64,000 bases of DNA from Streptomyces rishiriensis (GCF_003112535.1 NZ_BEWA01000002.1:186001-250000), one strand, 5' to 3'; positions 47,673 through 56,164 are shown, numbered from the stretch's first letter. Notes: a model not told the origin generated them from the sequence alone. Numbers and translations: made by a program.

Positions 47673-49655
47673 TCACGTCACCGTGAAGCTGTCCTTGACC
47701 TTCTCGTACGTCCTCAGGGCAGCCTCCTCGGTCCCGGGCTGGTACCAGGTGTTGACCTGATACGACTTCCCGTTCTCGTCGAAGCCGAGGAGCCGGGCGT
47801 GCCAGGGGGTGCCCTTGAGGGTGAAGGTGTACTCCCAGACGACCGCCCGCAGGCCCCGGAACGTCGTCTCCTCCAGGCGGATCCTGCGGTAGTCGCGGCC
47901 CTGCCGGGCGTTCTGCTCGGAGGTTCGCCAGGTGTCCATCAGGTCGCCTCGGGCCAGGGAGGACTTGGCGACGAGTTCCTGGACGCCGTCCGGGGACGTG
48001 TAGTGCACCTCCGCTCCCGTCTTCACATCGCGTCGCCAGCCCTCGGGCGTCGCCCAGGCGAAGCCGCCGGCCTCCTGGTGCGCGCCCGGGGGCAGACTCG
48101 GCGGCCTGAAGGTCCCCTCGACCGTGGGGGACGCGGAGGGGTCGGCGCCGGTGACCGCGGGGCCGGTGACCGCGGGGCCGGTGGCTCCGGACGCCCTGGG
48201 CGAGGAGCCGGCGGCCTGCCCGTCGCGGTCGCGCGCCCCGGGAGCATTCGCCAGCACGATCGCGGCGACCGCGCCGACGGCGACGACGAGGAGGACGACG
48301 ACGGTGATGACGGGGGTGAGCGCGCCCGCGCGCCGGCCCGCCCGTGAGCCCGCTCGCCCCGGGCGGGAGCGGATCAGGGAGACGCCGGGGCCCAGGTGCG
48401 GGCGGGCGTCGACGTCGAGGAGTTCGGGGACTACGTGGACCTCGGCGACTTCGGGGACTTCGTGGACCTCGGGGGCTGCCGGAGCGGCGGGAAGGGCGAA
48501 CCGCTCGGACCGGTCGGGCGGTCGGACCTGCCCCGGCACGGAGTCCCGGGGTTCGGGGCGGGACGGCGCAGGACGCCGGGGGTCCTGCGGGGCCGGCCCC
48601 TTCCGGGCGTCGAGAAGCGTGCCGATCGGCGCTTCCCTCAGTGGCGGCAGCGGCGGCGTTACGGCTTCCGGTGTCACGGTCAGAGTCGGCGTCGGCGTCG
48701 GGGTCGTCGGAGCCGGGGCCGGGGCCGGGGCCGGGAAGGCTATGGGGGCGAGGACGGATTCCAGGGCTGTGAGGGTCGGGCGGGCCGTCGGTTCCTTGAG
48801 CAGCAGAGCGGCGAGGACGGTGTGCAACGGCCCGGCCTCGGGCGGGAGCCGGGGCTCCTCGTAGAGGACGGCGTGCAGGGTGGCCAGCGTGGTGTCCCGG
48901 GAGAAAGGGGAGTGACCGGCCAGTGCGGCGCACAGCGTCGCGCCCAGGGACCAGACGTCGGAGGGCGGGCCCTGCGGCCGGCCGGAGATGCGCTCGGGAG
49001 CCATGTAGTCGGGGGAGCCGACCAGCATGCCGACCATGGTCAGCGCCTTCGCGTCCTGGATCGCGGCGATGCCGAAGTCGGTGAGGACCACCCGCCCGTC
49101 GTCCGCTCTCCCACCTCCGTGCTCCACCAGGACGTTGCCCGGTTTGATGTCCCGGTGCAACACGCCCCGCGCGTGGACCTGGCGCAACGCCGTGACCAGC
49201 CCGAGGCCGATGCGGGCGGTCTCGCGGGGGCCCAGCGGGCCGTCCTCGGCCATGATCTGTTCGAGGGAGCGGCCGGCCACCAACTCCATGACGATCCACA
49301 GGCGTTCGCCCTCGTCCACGACGTCGTAGACGCGCACCACGTGGGGATGGTCGATGCGGGCGGTCGCCCTGGCCTCGCGCAGGGTGCGTTCGCGGCGGGT
49401 GCGGGTGTCCTCCGAGCCCAGGCCGTCGATGCGCATCTCCTTCACCGCGACCGGCCGGTCGAGCACCTCGTCGGTGGCTCGCCACACCCGCCCCATTCCC
49501 CCCTGGCCGATACTCTCGACCAGCCGATAACGCCCCGTCACCAGCAACCCGGGAAAACCGCCGCGCTCTCCGTTCCCGCCGCTCCCCGAACCTTCCGGAC
49601 TCCCCGGATTTCCCGGACTTCCCGGATTCCCCACGTTTCCCGAATTCCCCGGCAA
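47673..49655 (-). CDS. Membrane Ser/Thr protein kinase (PknB-type) with extracytoplasmic domain
   Basis: About 660 residues. The kinase domain is RYRLVESIGQGGMGRVW (Gly loop), VAVKEM (Lys), HRDIKPGNVLV (catalytic loop) and TDFGIAA (DFG). A Pro/Thr/Val linker follows, then a membrane helix (LTPVITVVVLLVVAVGAVAAIVL) and an outer domain of about 150 residues (FAWATPEGWRRD, with SYQVNTWYQPGTEEA). The ORF is open to 49826 but overlaps the divergent gene there. A TTG at 49655, 9 nt after AGGGGG, or a GTG at 49634, is the likelier start. Between start and kinase lie Gly-Asn/Ser-Pro repeats like short collagen. Confidence 0.8.
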   Translation of the reverse strand: MPGNSGNVGNPGSPGNPGSPEGSGSGGNGERGGFPGLLVTGRYRLVESIGQGGMGRVWRATDEVLDRPVAVKEMRIDGLGSEDTRTRRERTLREARATARIDHPHVVRVYDVVDEGERLWIVMELVAGRSLEQIMAEDGPLGPRETARIGLGLVTALRQVHARGVLHRDIKPGNVLVEHGGGRADDGRVVLTDFGIAAIQDAKALTMVGMLVGSPDYMAPERISGRPQGPPSDVWSLGATLCAALAGHSPFSRDTTLATLHAVLYEEPRLPPEAGPLHTVLAALLLKEPTARPTLTALESVLAPIAFPAPAPAPAPTTPTPTPTLTVTPEAVTPPLPPLREAPIGTLLDARKGPAPQDPRRPAPSRPEPRDSVPGQVRPPDRSERFALPAAPAAPEVHEVPEVAEVHVVPELLDVDARPHLGPGVSLIRSRPGRAGSRAGRRAGALTPVITVVVLLVVAVGAVAAIVLANAPGARDRDGQAAGSSPRASGATGPAVTGPAVTGADPSASPTVEGTFRPPSLPPGAHQEAGGFAWATPEGWRRDVKTGAEVHYTSPDGVQELVAKSSLARGDLMDTWRTSEQNARQGRDYRRIRLEETTFRGLRAVVWEYTFTLKGTPWHARLLGFDENGKSYQVNTWYQPGTEEAALRTYEKVKDSFTVT

Positions 49656-49789
49656 TCCGCTGCACCCCCTGCATTGTCCGGACTCAGAAACACAATAGTC
49701 ACACTTAGTGCCGTACCAGCATAGTGCGGAGAAATCTTGTGGTACCTCTTCAAGTACTGCGAATTCAGGCGCAGACAAGGGGGACGAAC

Positions 49790-50512
49790 ATGAGTTCTCG
49801 TCGTGCGACGACCATTGCCGGATCACTGGTCACGGCATCGTTCTCGGCAGTGTTGATCCTTTCCCTCCCTGCCGGGGCGGACGATCAGGGACCCGGGAGC
49901 AGCAAGGGGGGAAAGCCCGTCGGCGAGGCGCCTGCGGGCGTGCGGACGACGACGCTGCTGCCGGAGAGGATCTCGGTCGACAACAAATCCGGGAAGACGG
50001 CGATCACCGCCACGGTGAAGAATGAAGGGAGCAAGGACAGCGGACGCATACGGCTTCTGGTCGTCGGCTTCGACGGACTCACCGTCAAGAGCGTTCAGGG
50101 ATGCGCCGCGATCGCGAAGAAGGACCTTCCGGCGGGTTCCCACAGCGGTTTCTCCTGCCCCGTCGACAATCTCGCCGCCGGAGCGTCGAAATCGTACGAC
50201 GTCGACGCGACCTTCGATCTGGGAAAGACCGGCAAGATCTGTCTGCCGGTCCAGACGAGTGACGGCAAGAAGACGTTCTGGCAGCAGGGGCCGGTGCCGT
50301 TCGGTACGACGAACCCGTCGCCGAACGAGCCCGCCACCCCGCTGCTCCTCGGCACCGACAACACGCCCGCGGCTCCCGGCGGCGACGAACTGCCCAGGAC
50401 CGGCGTCGGCCGGGACCTGCTCCCGCTGGGCGCGGCCGGGGTCTCGTTGATCGCGGCGGGCGCGGCCGGCCTGTGGTGGTCCCACCGGCGGCCGACCGCC
50501 AGGCCGAGCTGA
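49790..50512 (+). CDS. Secreted protein with LPXTG-type sorting signal
   Basis: A 240-residue protein with an AGGGGGA site 7 nt before the ATG. A signal peptide (residues 1-30, SLPAGA cleavage) is followed by an extracytoplasmic beta domain with two Cys (about 105 and 123). LPRTG at about 201-205, a hydrophobic helix and SHRR then form a sortase sorting signal. It is divergent from the kinase gene, so the two may share control. The function of the outer domain is not known. Confidence 0.82.
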   Translation: MSSRRATTIAGSLVTASFSAVLILSLPAGADDQGPGSSKGGKPVGEAPAGVRTTTLLPERISVDNKSGKTAITATVKNEGSKDSGRIRLLVVGFDGLTVKSVQGCAAIAKKDLPAGSHSGFSCPVDNLAAGASKSYDVDATFDLGKTGKICLPVQTSDGKKTFWQQGPVPFGTTNPSPNEPATPLLLGTDNTPAAPGGDELPRTGVGRDLLPLGAAGVSLIAAGAAGLWWSHRRPTARPS

Positions 50513-50563
50513 CCCCCACCCGCCGACGACCGACGACCCGCGAGGCGGAGGAGGCACGACGCA

Positions 50564-50606
50564 AAGGAGGCGTGATCCGACGGAAGCCGTCGGATCACGC
50601 CTCCTT
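50564..50606. terminator. Bidirectional terminator between the sortase substrate gene and bioY
   Basis: A perfect 20-bp stem (50564-50583 with 50587-50606) and a 3-nt loop lie between convergent genes, 6 nt from the bioY stop. Confidence 0.9.
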
Positions 50607-50611
50607 ACCGG

Positions 50612-51217
50612 TCACCGCTGGACGAGCTTCCACGCGGTGGGCAGCAGGCCCATCGCCAGAGCGGCCTTGAGGGCGTCACCGATCAGGAACGGGGTGAGTC
50701 CGGCCGCGACGGCGGCGGAGGCCGAGATGCCGGCCGCGTAGGCCAGGTATGGGACGCCGACGGCGTAGATGATCGCCTCGCCCAGCAGCATCGTGCCCGC
50801 CGTGCGCAGCACCGAGCGGTCGGCGCCACGGCGGGCCAGCGCGCCCACCACGGCGGTCGCGAGGATCATGCCGAGGATGTAGCCGAAGGAGACGCCGACG
50901 CCCGAGGTGCCGCCGGCGAACCACGGCACGCCCGCGAGTCCGGCCAGCGCGTACACGGCGAGCGAGGAGGCGCCGCGGCGGGCGCCGAGGGTCGCGCCGA
51001 CGAGCAGCGCGGCGAAGGTCTGGCCGGTCACCGGGACCGGGGTGCCGGGGACGGGGACCGCGATCTGGGCCGCGAGGCCGGTCAGCGCGGCGCCGCCGAG
51101 CACGAGCGCGACGTCCCGGACACGGGTGGCGGTCCCGCCCGCGCGGAGCGTGGGGAACGGGAGCAGGTCGGCGAGGACCTGTCCGGGACGGGCGGGGGTG
51201 ACGGCGGCCGTGCTCAT
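50612..51217 (-). CDS. bioY: Biotin transporter S component BioY
   Basis: A 201-residue protein with about six membrane helices. It has VPVPGTPVPVTGQTFAALLVGATLG near residue 55, and YALAGLAGVPWFAGG with SFGYILGMILA, the BioY family pattern. It binds biotin as the S component of an ECF importer or acts alone; no bioM or bioN is next to it. The ATG at 51217 was chosen because the hydrophobic family core begins soon after. The frame remains open far upstream, which is meaningless in DNA this rich in GC. Confidence 0.9.
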   Translation of the reverse strand: MSTAAVTPARPGQVLADLLPFPTLRAGGTATRVRDVALVLGGAALTGLAAQIAVPVPGTPVPVTGQTFAALLVGATLGARRGASSLAVYALAGLAGVPWFAGGTSGVGVSFGYILGMILATAVVGALARRGADRSVLRTAGTMLLGEAIIYAVGVPYLAYAAGISASAAVAAGLTPFLIGDALKAALAMGLLPTAWKLVQR

Positions 51218-51582
51218 GGGGACTCCGCGGGGGTCGTACGGATCGGGACACGGCGACGCTATCCCAGGGGGGTGTGCGCGATCACCGTCAGCGATCGACA
51301 AACGGGCGATCGGGGGCTTGGTGGGCTTCGGACAAAGCATGGGGGTTACACCCGGTACAGGGTGACGCCGGTCACTGAGGTGAGGTGGCGAGGGCGACGC
51401 GGGGGTCTCGCAGGACGTCTGTAGGGTTCCGCCAACCGAGCCGCGGCCCTCCCGCCATCGAGCCGCCGTCCGACCGCCGTCCGACCGCCGTCCGACCGCC
51501 GTCCGACCGCCGTCGAGCGGGCGTCGTCTCGCCCGTCGGTCGCCTTCTGGGCAGGAGGGGTCCTCGCTGCTAGCTTCGAGCC
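51218..51582. other. Intergenic region between bioY and the leader peptide
   Basis: No gene of more than 60 residues is convincing here. It holds the bioY promoter side, a direct-repeat block at 51470-51513, and the -10-like TAGCTT at 51571-51576 serving the leader peptide. The stretch GGGTTACACCCGGTACAGGG around 51344-51363 has a dyad look and might be an operator for bioY. Confidence 0.45.
51470..51513. repeat. Four tandem copies of an 11-bp unit
   Basis: The unit CCGACCGCCGT occurs four times without gap, with a partial copy on the left side. The period is about one helical turn. Confidence 0.85.
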
Positions 51583-51675
51583 ATGGTTGCCCAGGCCCAG
51601 GCCCTGAACTTCTCGTCGCGTCGCCATGTCGACCTGCGACGGGTCGGCGCTGCCGCCTGTCGCCCTCCGGTGTGA
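51583..51675 (+). CDS. Putative leader peptide (RRHVDL type), 30 residues
   Basis: A short ORF with an ATG 6 nt after a TAGCTT -10-like element, so the message may be leaderless. It contains SSRRHVDLRRVGAAAC near its end. This RRHVDLxRV...C pattern is the hallmark of the actinobacterial 'putative leader peptide' seen, as I recall, before sulfur-metabolism genes. Translation of its late Cys codon could sense cysteinyl-tRNA. It ends 85 nt before the ROK regulator. ACTTCCGAGGAAGT (51742-51755) can fold to hide the regulator's ribosome site. Confidence 0.75.
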   Translation: MVAQAQALNFSSRRHVDLRRVGAAACRPPV

Positions 51676-51760
51676 GGCGGGCGGAGCCGATCATCCGGCG
51701 CGCCGCGCTCCACAGACGGCGCAGTGTCGGACCGGTTCCTGACTTCCGAGGAAGTTCCCC

Positions 51761-52975
51761 ATGCCCCGTACCGCGGCTCCCCCCGCTCTGGTCTCTCCCC
51801 TCACCCGGGTCGCCGACAGCGACCGCCGGCGCACCAGCGCCAGCGTGATCCTGCGGTCCGTGCTGGAGCACGGACCGGTGGCGCGCTCCACCATCGCACG
51901 GCTGACCGGGCTGTCCCCCGCCTCCGTCACCGACCACTGCGCCCGGCTCACCGGGATCGGACTGCTCCGGGAGGCGGCCGCGCCCCGGCGCAGCAACGGG
52001 GTGGGCCGCCCGCACGTTCCGGTGGACCTGGACGACTCCCGGTTCGTGGTGGGCGGCGTGCATGTGGCGGTGCCGTACACGACCGTCTCCCTGCTGGATC
52101 TGCGCGGACGGGTGGTGGCGCGACGGGAGTCGAGGCATCGCGGTCTCGAACCGTCCGAGGTGCTGGCGCGGGCCGCCGACGGGCTGGGCGCGCTGCTGGG
52201 CGAGAGCCCGGGGTGCCGTCCCCTGTCGCTGGGGGTCGCCGTGGGCGGCTGGGTGGACCGGGATTCGGGCACCGTCGTCGAGCATCCGCTGCTGGGCTGG
52301 CGGGACGTGCCGGTCCGCGAGGCGATGAGCGCCCACACCGGACTGGCGGTCCATGTGGACGGACACGCGCGGGCGTTGGTCAACGCCGAGCGGTTGTTCG
52401 GGCGGGCCCGCGGCAGCCGCAGTGTGCTGCATCTGTTCGTCGGGAACATGGTCGACGCGGCGTTCGCCACCCATGACGAGGTGCACCACGGGCCGCGTTC
52501 CCAGGCGGGCTCGATCGCGCATCTGCCGTTGGCCGGCGGCACGCAGGCCTGCGACTGCGGCCGGGTCGGCTGCCTGCAGGCGGAGTTGAGCGAGCGGACG
52601 CTGTGCCGGCGGGCCCGGGAGGCCGGGGTGGCCTACGGGGTGAACCCGATGCACGTGGTCGCCGCCGCGGACGCCGGGAACCCGGTGGCCGCAGGGCTGT
52701 TGCGGGAGCGGGCGCGGATGGTGGGGCGGGCGGCCGGTCTGCTGCTGGACGTGCTCAACCCGGAGCGTGTCGTGGTCACGGAGGTGGGGGTGCTGTTCCG
52801 GGCGGACTGCCTCGCCGCGTTGCGGGACGAGGTGGGAGCGGCGCGCGCCGCCGCCGTCTCGCCGAGCAGTTTTCCCGACTCCGCGCTGGCCGTCGCGGGC
52901 GGGGCGGTGGCGCTCGACGTGCTCTACCGCGACCCGCTGGCCTTGTCCGCGAGCGTCCCACCTGAGCCGAGTTAA
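51761..52975 (+). CDS. ROK-family transcriptional regulator
   Basis: A 404-residue protein. A winged helix-turn-helix at about residues 28-75 (ILRSVLEHGPVARSTIARLTGLSPASVTDHCARL) precedes a ROK sugar-kinase-like domain with VAVGGWVDRDSGTV, the CDCGRVGCLQAE zinc signature near residue 262 (CxCGxxGC) and a GLLLDVLNPERVVV end. It lacks a clear kinase Asp motif, as regulators do. It stands between two cysteine leader ORFs and before a sulfonate-type operon, so it is a candidate regulator of that operon. Its effector is unknown. Confidence 0.87.
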   Translation: MPRTAAPPALVSPLTRVADSDRRRTSASVILRSVLEHGPVARSTIARLTGLSPASVTDHCARLTGIGLLREAAAPRRSNGVGRPHVPVDLDDSRFVVGGVHVAVPYTTVSLLDLRGRVVARRESRHRGLEPSEVLARAADGLGALLGESPGCRPLSLGVAVGGWVDRDSGTVVEHPLLGWRDVPVREAMSAHTGLAVHVDGHARALVNAERLFGRARGSRSVLHLFVGNMVDAAFATHDEVHHGPRSQAGSIAHLPLAGGTQACDCGRVGCLQAELSERTLCRRAREAGVAYGVNPMHVVAAADAGNPVAAGLLRERARMVGRAAGLLLDVLNPERVVVTEVGVLFRADCLAALRDEVGAARAAAVSPSSFPDSALAVAGGAVALDVLYRDPLALSASVPPEPS

Positions 52976-52992
52976 TTCAGAAACTCCGAATG

Positions 52993-53022
52993 TTGACAGG
53001 CCTCCCACCCGGACAGGAACAT
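52993..53022 (+). promoter_or_regulatory. Promoter of the sulfonate operon
   Basis: A perfect TTGACA (52993-52998) is followed 18 nt later by GAACAT (53017-53022), a moderate -10. The Cys leader ORF begins 8 nt after it. Confidence 0.6.
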
Positions 53023-53029
53023 CTTTCTC

Positions 53030-53056
53030 ATGAGCTGTCGCACCTTCTGTTGCTGA
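53030..53056 (+). CDS. Cysteine-rich leader peptide, 8 residues (MSCRTFCC)
   Basis: ATG AGC TGT CGC ACC TTC TGT TGC TGA: three Cys codons in eight, the last two adjacent and next to the stop. Four nucleotides after the stop begins the palindrome CCCGGCGCGCCGGG (53060-53073), able to form a hairpin. This arrangement fits attenuation by ribosome stalling when Cys-tRNA is scarce. The binding-protein gene starts 221 nt further on. It is too short for gene finders, so support rests on composition and position. Confidence 0.7.
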   Translation: MSCRTFCC

Positions 53057-53277
53057 CGCCCCGGCGCGCCGGGTGCGCGCCCTTCTCCCCGCCTCCGACC
53101 GGGTGAATTCCCTCCCCCGGTGAATTTCCTCCGCCGGGCCTTTTCCCACCCCTGTCGTGCCATGCCGCACACCGTGGTGTCCTTTCGCGCCCCGCACCGC
53201 CCTGCCGTGCCCTTTGTCTGCGTCTGCCGCTGCCGCTGCCGCTGCCAGACTCTCTCCGTTTCTCTGGGGGTCCTCCC
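53057..53277 (+). promoter_or_regulatory. Transcribed leader of the sulfonate operon
   Basis: After the leader peptide come the 14-bp palindrome (53060-53073) and a direct repeat GGTGAATT(C/T)CCTCC at 53102-53115 and 53119-53132, 17 bp apart. A C-rich stretch with (TGCCGC)n at about 53227-53245 follows. The two direct-repeat copies would allow alternative pairings with G-rich segments, but I cannot fold them reliably. Confidence 0.45.
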
Positions 53278-54345
53278 ATGCCCGTTTCCCGTACGTCCGG
53301 TGTCGACCGGCGCCTCTTCCTCGCCTCCCTGCTCGGCGCCGCCGCCGGAGTCGCCGGGCTCAGCGGCTGCGCGGAGAGCAGTGCCGCCACCAGCGGCAAG
53401 GGCGTCTCGACCGCCCCGCTCGCCGACAAGGTGCCCGCCGGCACGAGTCTGAAGATCTCCTCCTTCCAGGGCCAGCAGGAGTTGCAGCTCAAGCTGGCGC
53501 ACCTGCCCGAGCTGCCCTTCAAGGTGTCGAACTGGCTGAACATCGGAGCCGGTCCGGATGTCATCAACGCATTCCGCGCGAAGTCCCTGGACCTCGCCAA
53601 CAACGCGGGCATCCCGCCGATCCAGGCGCATTACCAGGGCTTCGACGCGAAGATCGTCGCGATCAACATCACGCGTAAGCCGAACTACGCCTTCGCCACC
53701 AAGCCGGGCAGCGACATCAGGAGCGTCGACGACTTCCGCGGAAAGAAGCTGGCGTTCTCACAGGGCCAGGCGCAGGGCGTCGTCCTGCTGCGGGCGCTGA
53801 AGAAGGCCGGCGTCAAGTACGACGACGTGAAGCTGGTCCCGCTGACCAGCAACCAGTTCCTCACCGCCCTCCAGTCGGGCCAGGTGGACATCGCCCCGCT
53901 CGGCAACACCCAGTCGCCCGCCTATCTCCAGCAGTACGGACCCAAGGGCGCCCGCGTCATCACCACCGACGTGGTGGACCTGCTCAGCCTGCTGTGGGCG
54001 CCGACGTCCGTGCTGAACGACGAGGCGAAGGCGGCCGCCGTCGCCGCGTTCATCCCGCAGTGGGCGCGCGGTCTGGTGTGGAGCTACGAGAACCCGGACG
54101 TGTGGAACGAGGAGTTCTTCGTCAAGACGCAGAACCTGACCCTCGACCAGGCCAAGTCGATCACCGCGCTGGCCAACAAGCCGCTGTTCCCGCCGAGTTG
54201 GGACGAGGCCGTCAAGTGGGAGCAGGAGACCGCGGACCTCCTCGCGGAGGGCGGCTTCGTGAAGGAGTTCGACGTCGCGTCGCTCTTCGACCACCGCTTC
54301 GAGGGCATCGCCGCCAAGTCCGTGGCAGCCGAGTACCGGAGTTGA
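53278..54345 (+). CDS. ABC transporter substrate-binding lipoprotein (aliphatic sulfonate/nitrate/taurine type)
   Basis: A 355-residue protein. The signal peptide has twin arginines (residues 11-12, DRRLFLASLLG) and a lipobox LSGC with Cys31, so it is a Tat-exported lipoprotein. The mature part is the two-lobe SsuA/NrtA fold (LSLLWAPTSVLNDEAK, SQGQAQGVVLLRAL, YDDVKLVPLTSNQF). It would deliver an organosulfonate or similar anion to the permease. The stop is 5 nt before the permease ATG. Confidence 0.88.
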   Translation: MPVSRTSGVDRRLFLASLLGAAAGVAGLSGCAESSAATSGKGVSTAPLADKVPAGTSLKISSFQGQQELQLKLAHLPELPFKVSNWLNIGAGPDVINAFRAKSLDLANNAGIPPIQAHYQGFDAKIVAINITRKPNYAFATKPGSDIRSVDDFRGKKLAFSQGQAQGVVLLRALKKAGVKYDDVKLVPLTSNQFLTALQSGQVDIAPLGNTQSPAYLQQYGPKGARVITTDVVDLLSLLWAPTSVLNDEAKAAAVAAFIPQWARGLVWSYENPDVWNEEFFVKTQNLTLDQAKSITALANKPLFPPSWDEAVKWEQETADLLAEGGFVKEFDVASLFDHRFEGIAAKSVAAEYRS

Positions 54346-54350
54346 CCGCC

Positions 54351-55319
54351 ATGACCATCAGCACGAGCACGAGCACGAGCACGAGCACCAACACCAGCAC
54401 CAGCACCAGCACGCAGACGAGCACCGGCACGGACACCGCCGTGAACGCGGCTCCCACCGTCGCGGCCGTGGGGGCCGTGGAGGCCGTCGCGGCCGTGGAG
54501 CCCGTGGGGGCCGGTGACGGGTCCCGGGTCCGGCGCCGTCGGCGCCGTGGACTCGCTCCCGGCAGACCGTGGCCGGCTTCCCGGCTGGCCGGACCGCTGC
54601 TCCTGATCGCCCTGTGGGCCGCCGCCTCGGCGGCCGGGCGCCTGGACACCGGGGCGATCCCCGCGCCCTGGACGGTGCTGAAGACCGGCGTCCACCTGTG
54701 GACGGACGGGACGCTGACCACCGACGTCCTCACCTCGCTGGAACGCGCCGGGTACGGCTTCGCGATCGGCCTCGTCGCCGGGGTGACGCTCGCGCTGGCC
54801 TCGGGGCTCACCCGGACCGGCGAGGCGCTGATCGACGGGACCGTGCAGCTCAACCGGGCCATCCCGACCCTGGGTCTGATCCCGCTGTTCATCCTCTGGC
54901 TGGGCATCGGCGAGACCTTCAAGATCGCGATCATCGCCATCGTCGTCTACATCCCGATCTACCTCAACACCCATGCCGCGCTGTCCGGCATCGACCACCG
55001 GTTCGTCGAACTCGCCGAGGTGCAGGGCCTGTCGAAGGCCCGGTTCATCCGGCAGATCGTGATCCCCGGAGCACTGCCCGGATTCTTCGTGGGACTCCGG
55101 CTCGGCGTCACCGGCTCCTGGCTCGGCCTGGTCGTCCTGGAGCAGATCAACGCCACCAGCGGGCTCGGCTACATGATGTTCCAGGCCCAGAACTACGGCC
55201 AGTCGGACGTCATCCTGGTCGGCCTCCTCATCTACGGCGTCTTCGGCCTGATCTCCGACAGCGCGGTCCGTCTCATCGAACGGAGGGTGCTGTCATGGCG
55301 CCGCACACTGAGCAGCTGA
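54351..55319 (+). CDS. ABC transporter permease (SsuC/TauC type)
   Basis: A 322-residue protein. The N-terminal 28 residues are a Ser-Thr/Thr-Asn repeat from a hexanucleotide repeat, then an Ala/Val linker. Five to six membrane helices follow, with the permease EAA-type loop ELAEVQGLSKARFIRQIVIPGALPGFF near residue 225, which docks with the ATPase. It overlaps the ATPase start by 25 nt. Confidence 0.88.
   Translation: MTISTSTSTSTSTNTSTSTSTQTSTGTDTAVNAAPTVAAVGAVEAVAAVEPVGAGDGSRVRRRRRRGLAPGRPWPASRLAGPLLLIALWAAASAAGRLDTGAIPAPWTVLKTGVHLWTDGTLTTDVLTSLERAGYGFAIGLVAGVTLALASGLTRTGEALIDGTVQLNRAIPTLGLIPLFILWLGIGETFKIAIIAIVVYIPIYLNTHAALSGIDHRFVELAEVQGLSKARFIRQIVIPGALPGFFVGLRLGVTGSWLGLVVLEQINATSGLGYMMFQAQNYGQSDVILVGLLIYGVFGLISDSAVRLIERRVLSWRRTLSS
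54358..54424. repeat. Hexanucleotide repeat in the permease N-terminus
   Basis: About eleven copies of AGCACC/AGCACG-type units encode alternating Ser and Thr. Gain or loss of a unit keeps the frame. Confidence 0.85.
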
Positions 55320-56032
55320 CCCGGCCCGCCGCCGTCCGACTGCGCGGCCTGACCCGGTCCTTCGACGGACGCTCGGTCCTCGACGGCGTCGACCTGGACA
55401 TCCCCGCCGGACAGTTCGTGGCCCTGCTCGGACACAGCGGGTCCGGCAAGAGCACCCTGCTGCGGGCGGTCGCGGGCCTGGACCACGAGGTCACCGGGGG
55501 CGGGGAGCTGACGGCTCCGGAACGGGTGTCCGTCGTCTTCCAGGACTCCCGGCTGCTGCCCTGGCGGCGGGTGCTGGACAACGTGCTCCTCGGCCTCGAC
55601 GGCAGGGACGCCGACCGCAAGGGGCGGGAGGCGCTCGCCGAGGTCGGGCTGAAGGGGCGCGAGCGGGCGTGGCCCAACGAGCTGTCCGGCGGTGAGGCGC
55701 AGCGCGCCGCGCTGGCCCGCTCGCTGGTCCGCGAGCCCGAACTGCTGCTGGCCGACGAGCCGTTCGGGGCGCTGGACGCCCTCACGCGCATCAAGATGCA
55801 TGCCCTGCTGCGGGTGCTGTGGGAGGCCCACAGGCCCTCCGTGCTGCTGGTCACGCACGACGTGGACGAGGCGATCGTGCTCGCCGACCGCGTTCTCGTC
55901 CTCGACCACGGGCGCATCGGGCTCGACCTGACCGTCGAGCGGCCGCATCCGCGCTCGTACCGGGATCCCCTGCTCGGCGAGTACCGCGAGCGGTTGCTGG
56001 CGGCGCTGGGCGTGACGTCGGACGTCGCCTGA
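55295..56032 (+). CDS. ABC transporter ATP-binding protein (SsuB/TauB type)
   Basis: A 245-residue protein. Walker A is GHSGSGKST near residue 45, Q-loop VFQDSRLLPW, signature LSGGEAQRAAL, Walker B LLLADEPFGALD and H-loop LLVTHDVDEA. It powers the importer formed with the two preceding genes. The ATG at 55295 lies inside the permease gene, and no other start gives the family N-terminus. Confidence 0.92.
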   Translation: MAPHTEQLTRPAAVRLRGLTRSFDGRSVLDGVDLDIPAGQFVALLGHSGSGKSTLLRAVAGLDHEVTGGGELTAPERVSVVFQDSRLLPWRRVLDNVLLGLDGRDADRKGREALAEVGLKGRERAWPNELSGGEAQRAALARSLVREPELLLADEPFGALDALTRIKMHALLRVLWEAHRPSVLLVTHDVDEAIVLADRVLVLDHGRIGLDLTVERPHPRSYRDPLLGEYRERLLAALGVTSDVA

Positions 56033-56164
56033 ACTCCGGGACCTCCCCGCCTTCCCCGACTCCCCTCCCCGATAGCCGCCTCGAGAAGCATTTCCCGCTC
56101 TGTGCCGCTCTGTGCGCTCTTCGCCGTTCTTCTTCCGTACCTGTCCGAAGCGAAGGACTCCTCC

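Noticed and set aside
51218..53197. A long N-terminal extension of BioY into the ROK gene
   Set aside because: BioY has a standard length of about 200 residues from 51217; the extension overlaps a clear gene on the other strand.
54358..54424. CRISPR-like repeat
   Set aside because: The units are contiguous 6-mers without spacers and lie inside a coding frame.
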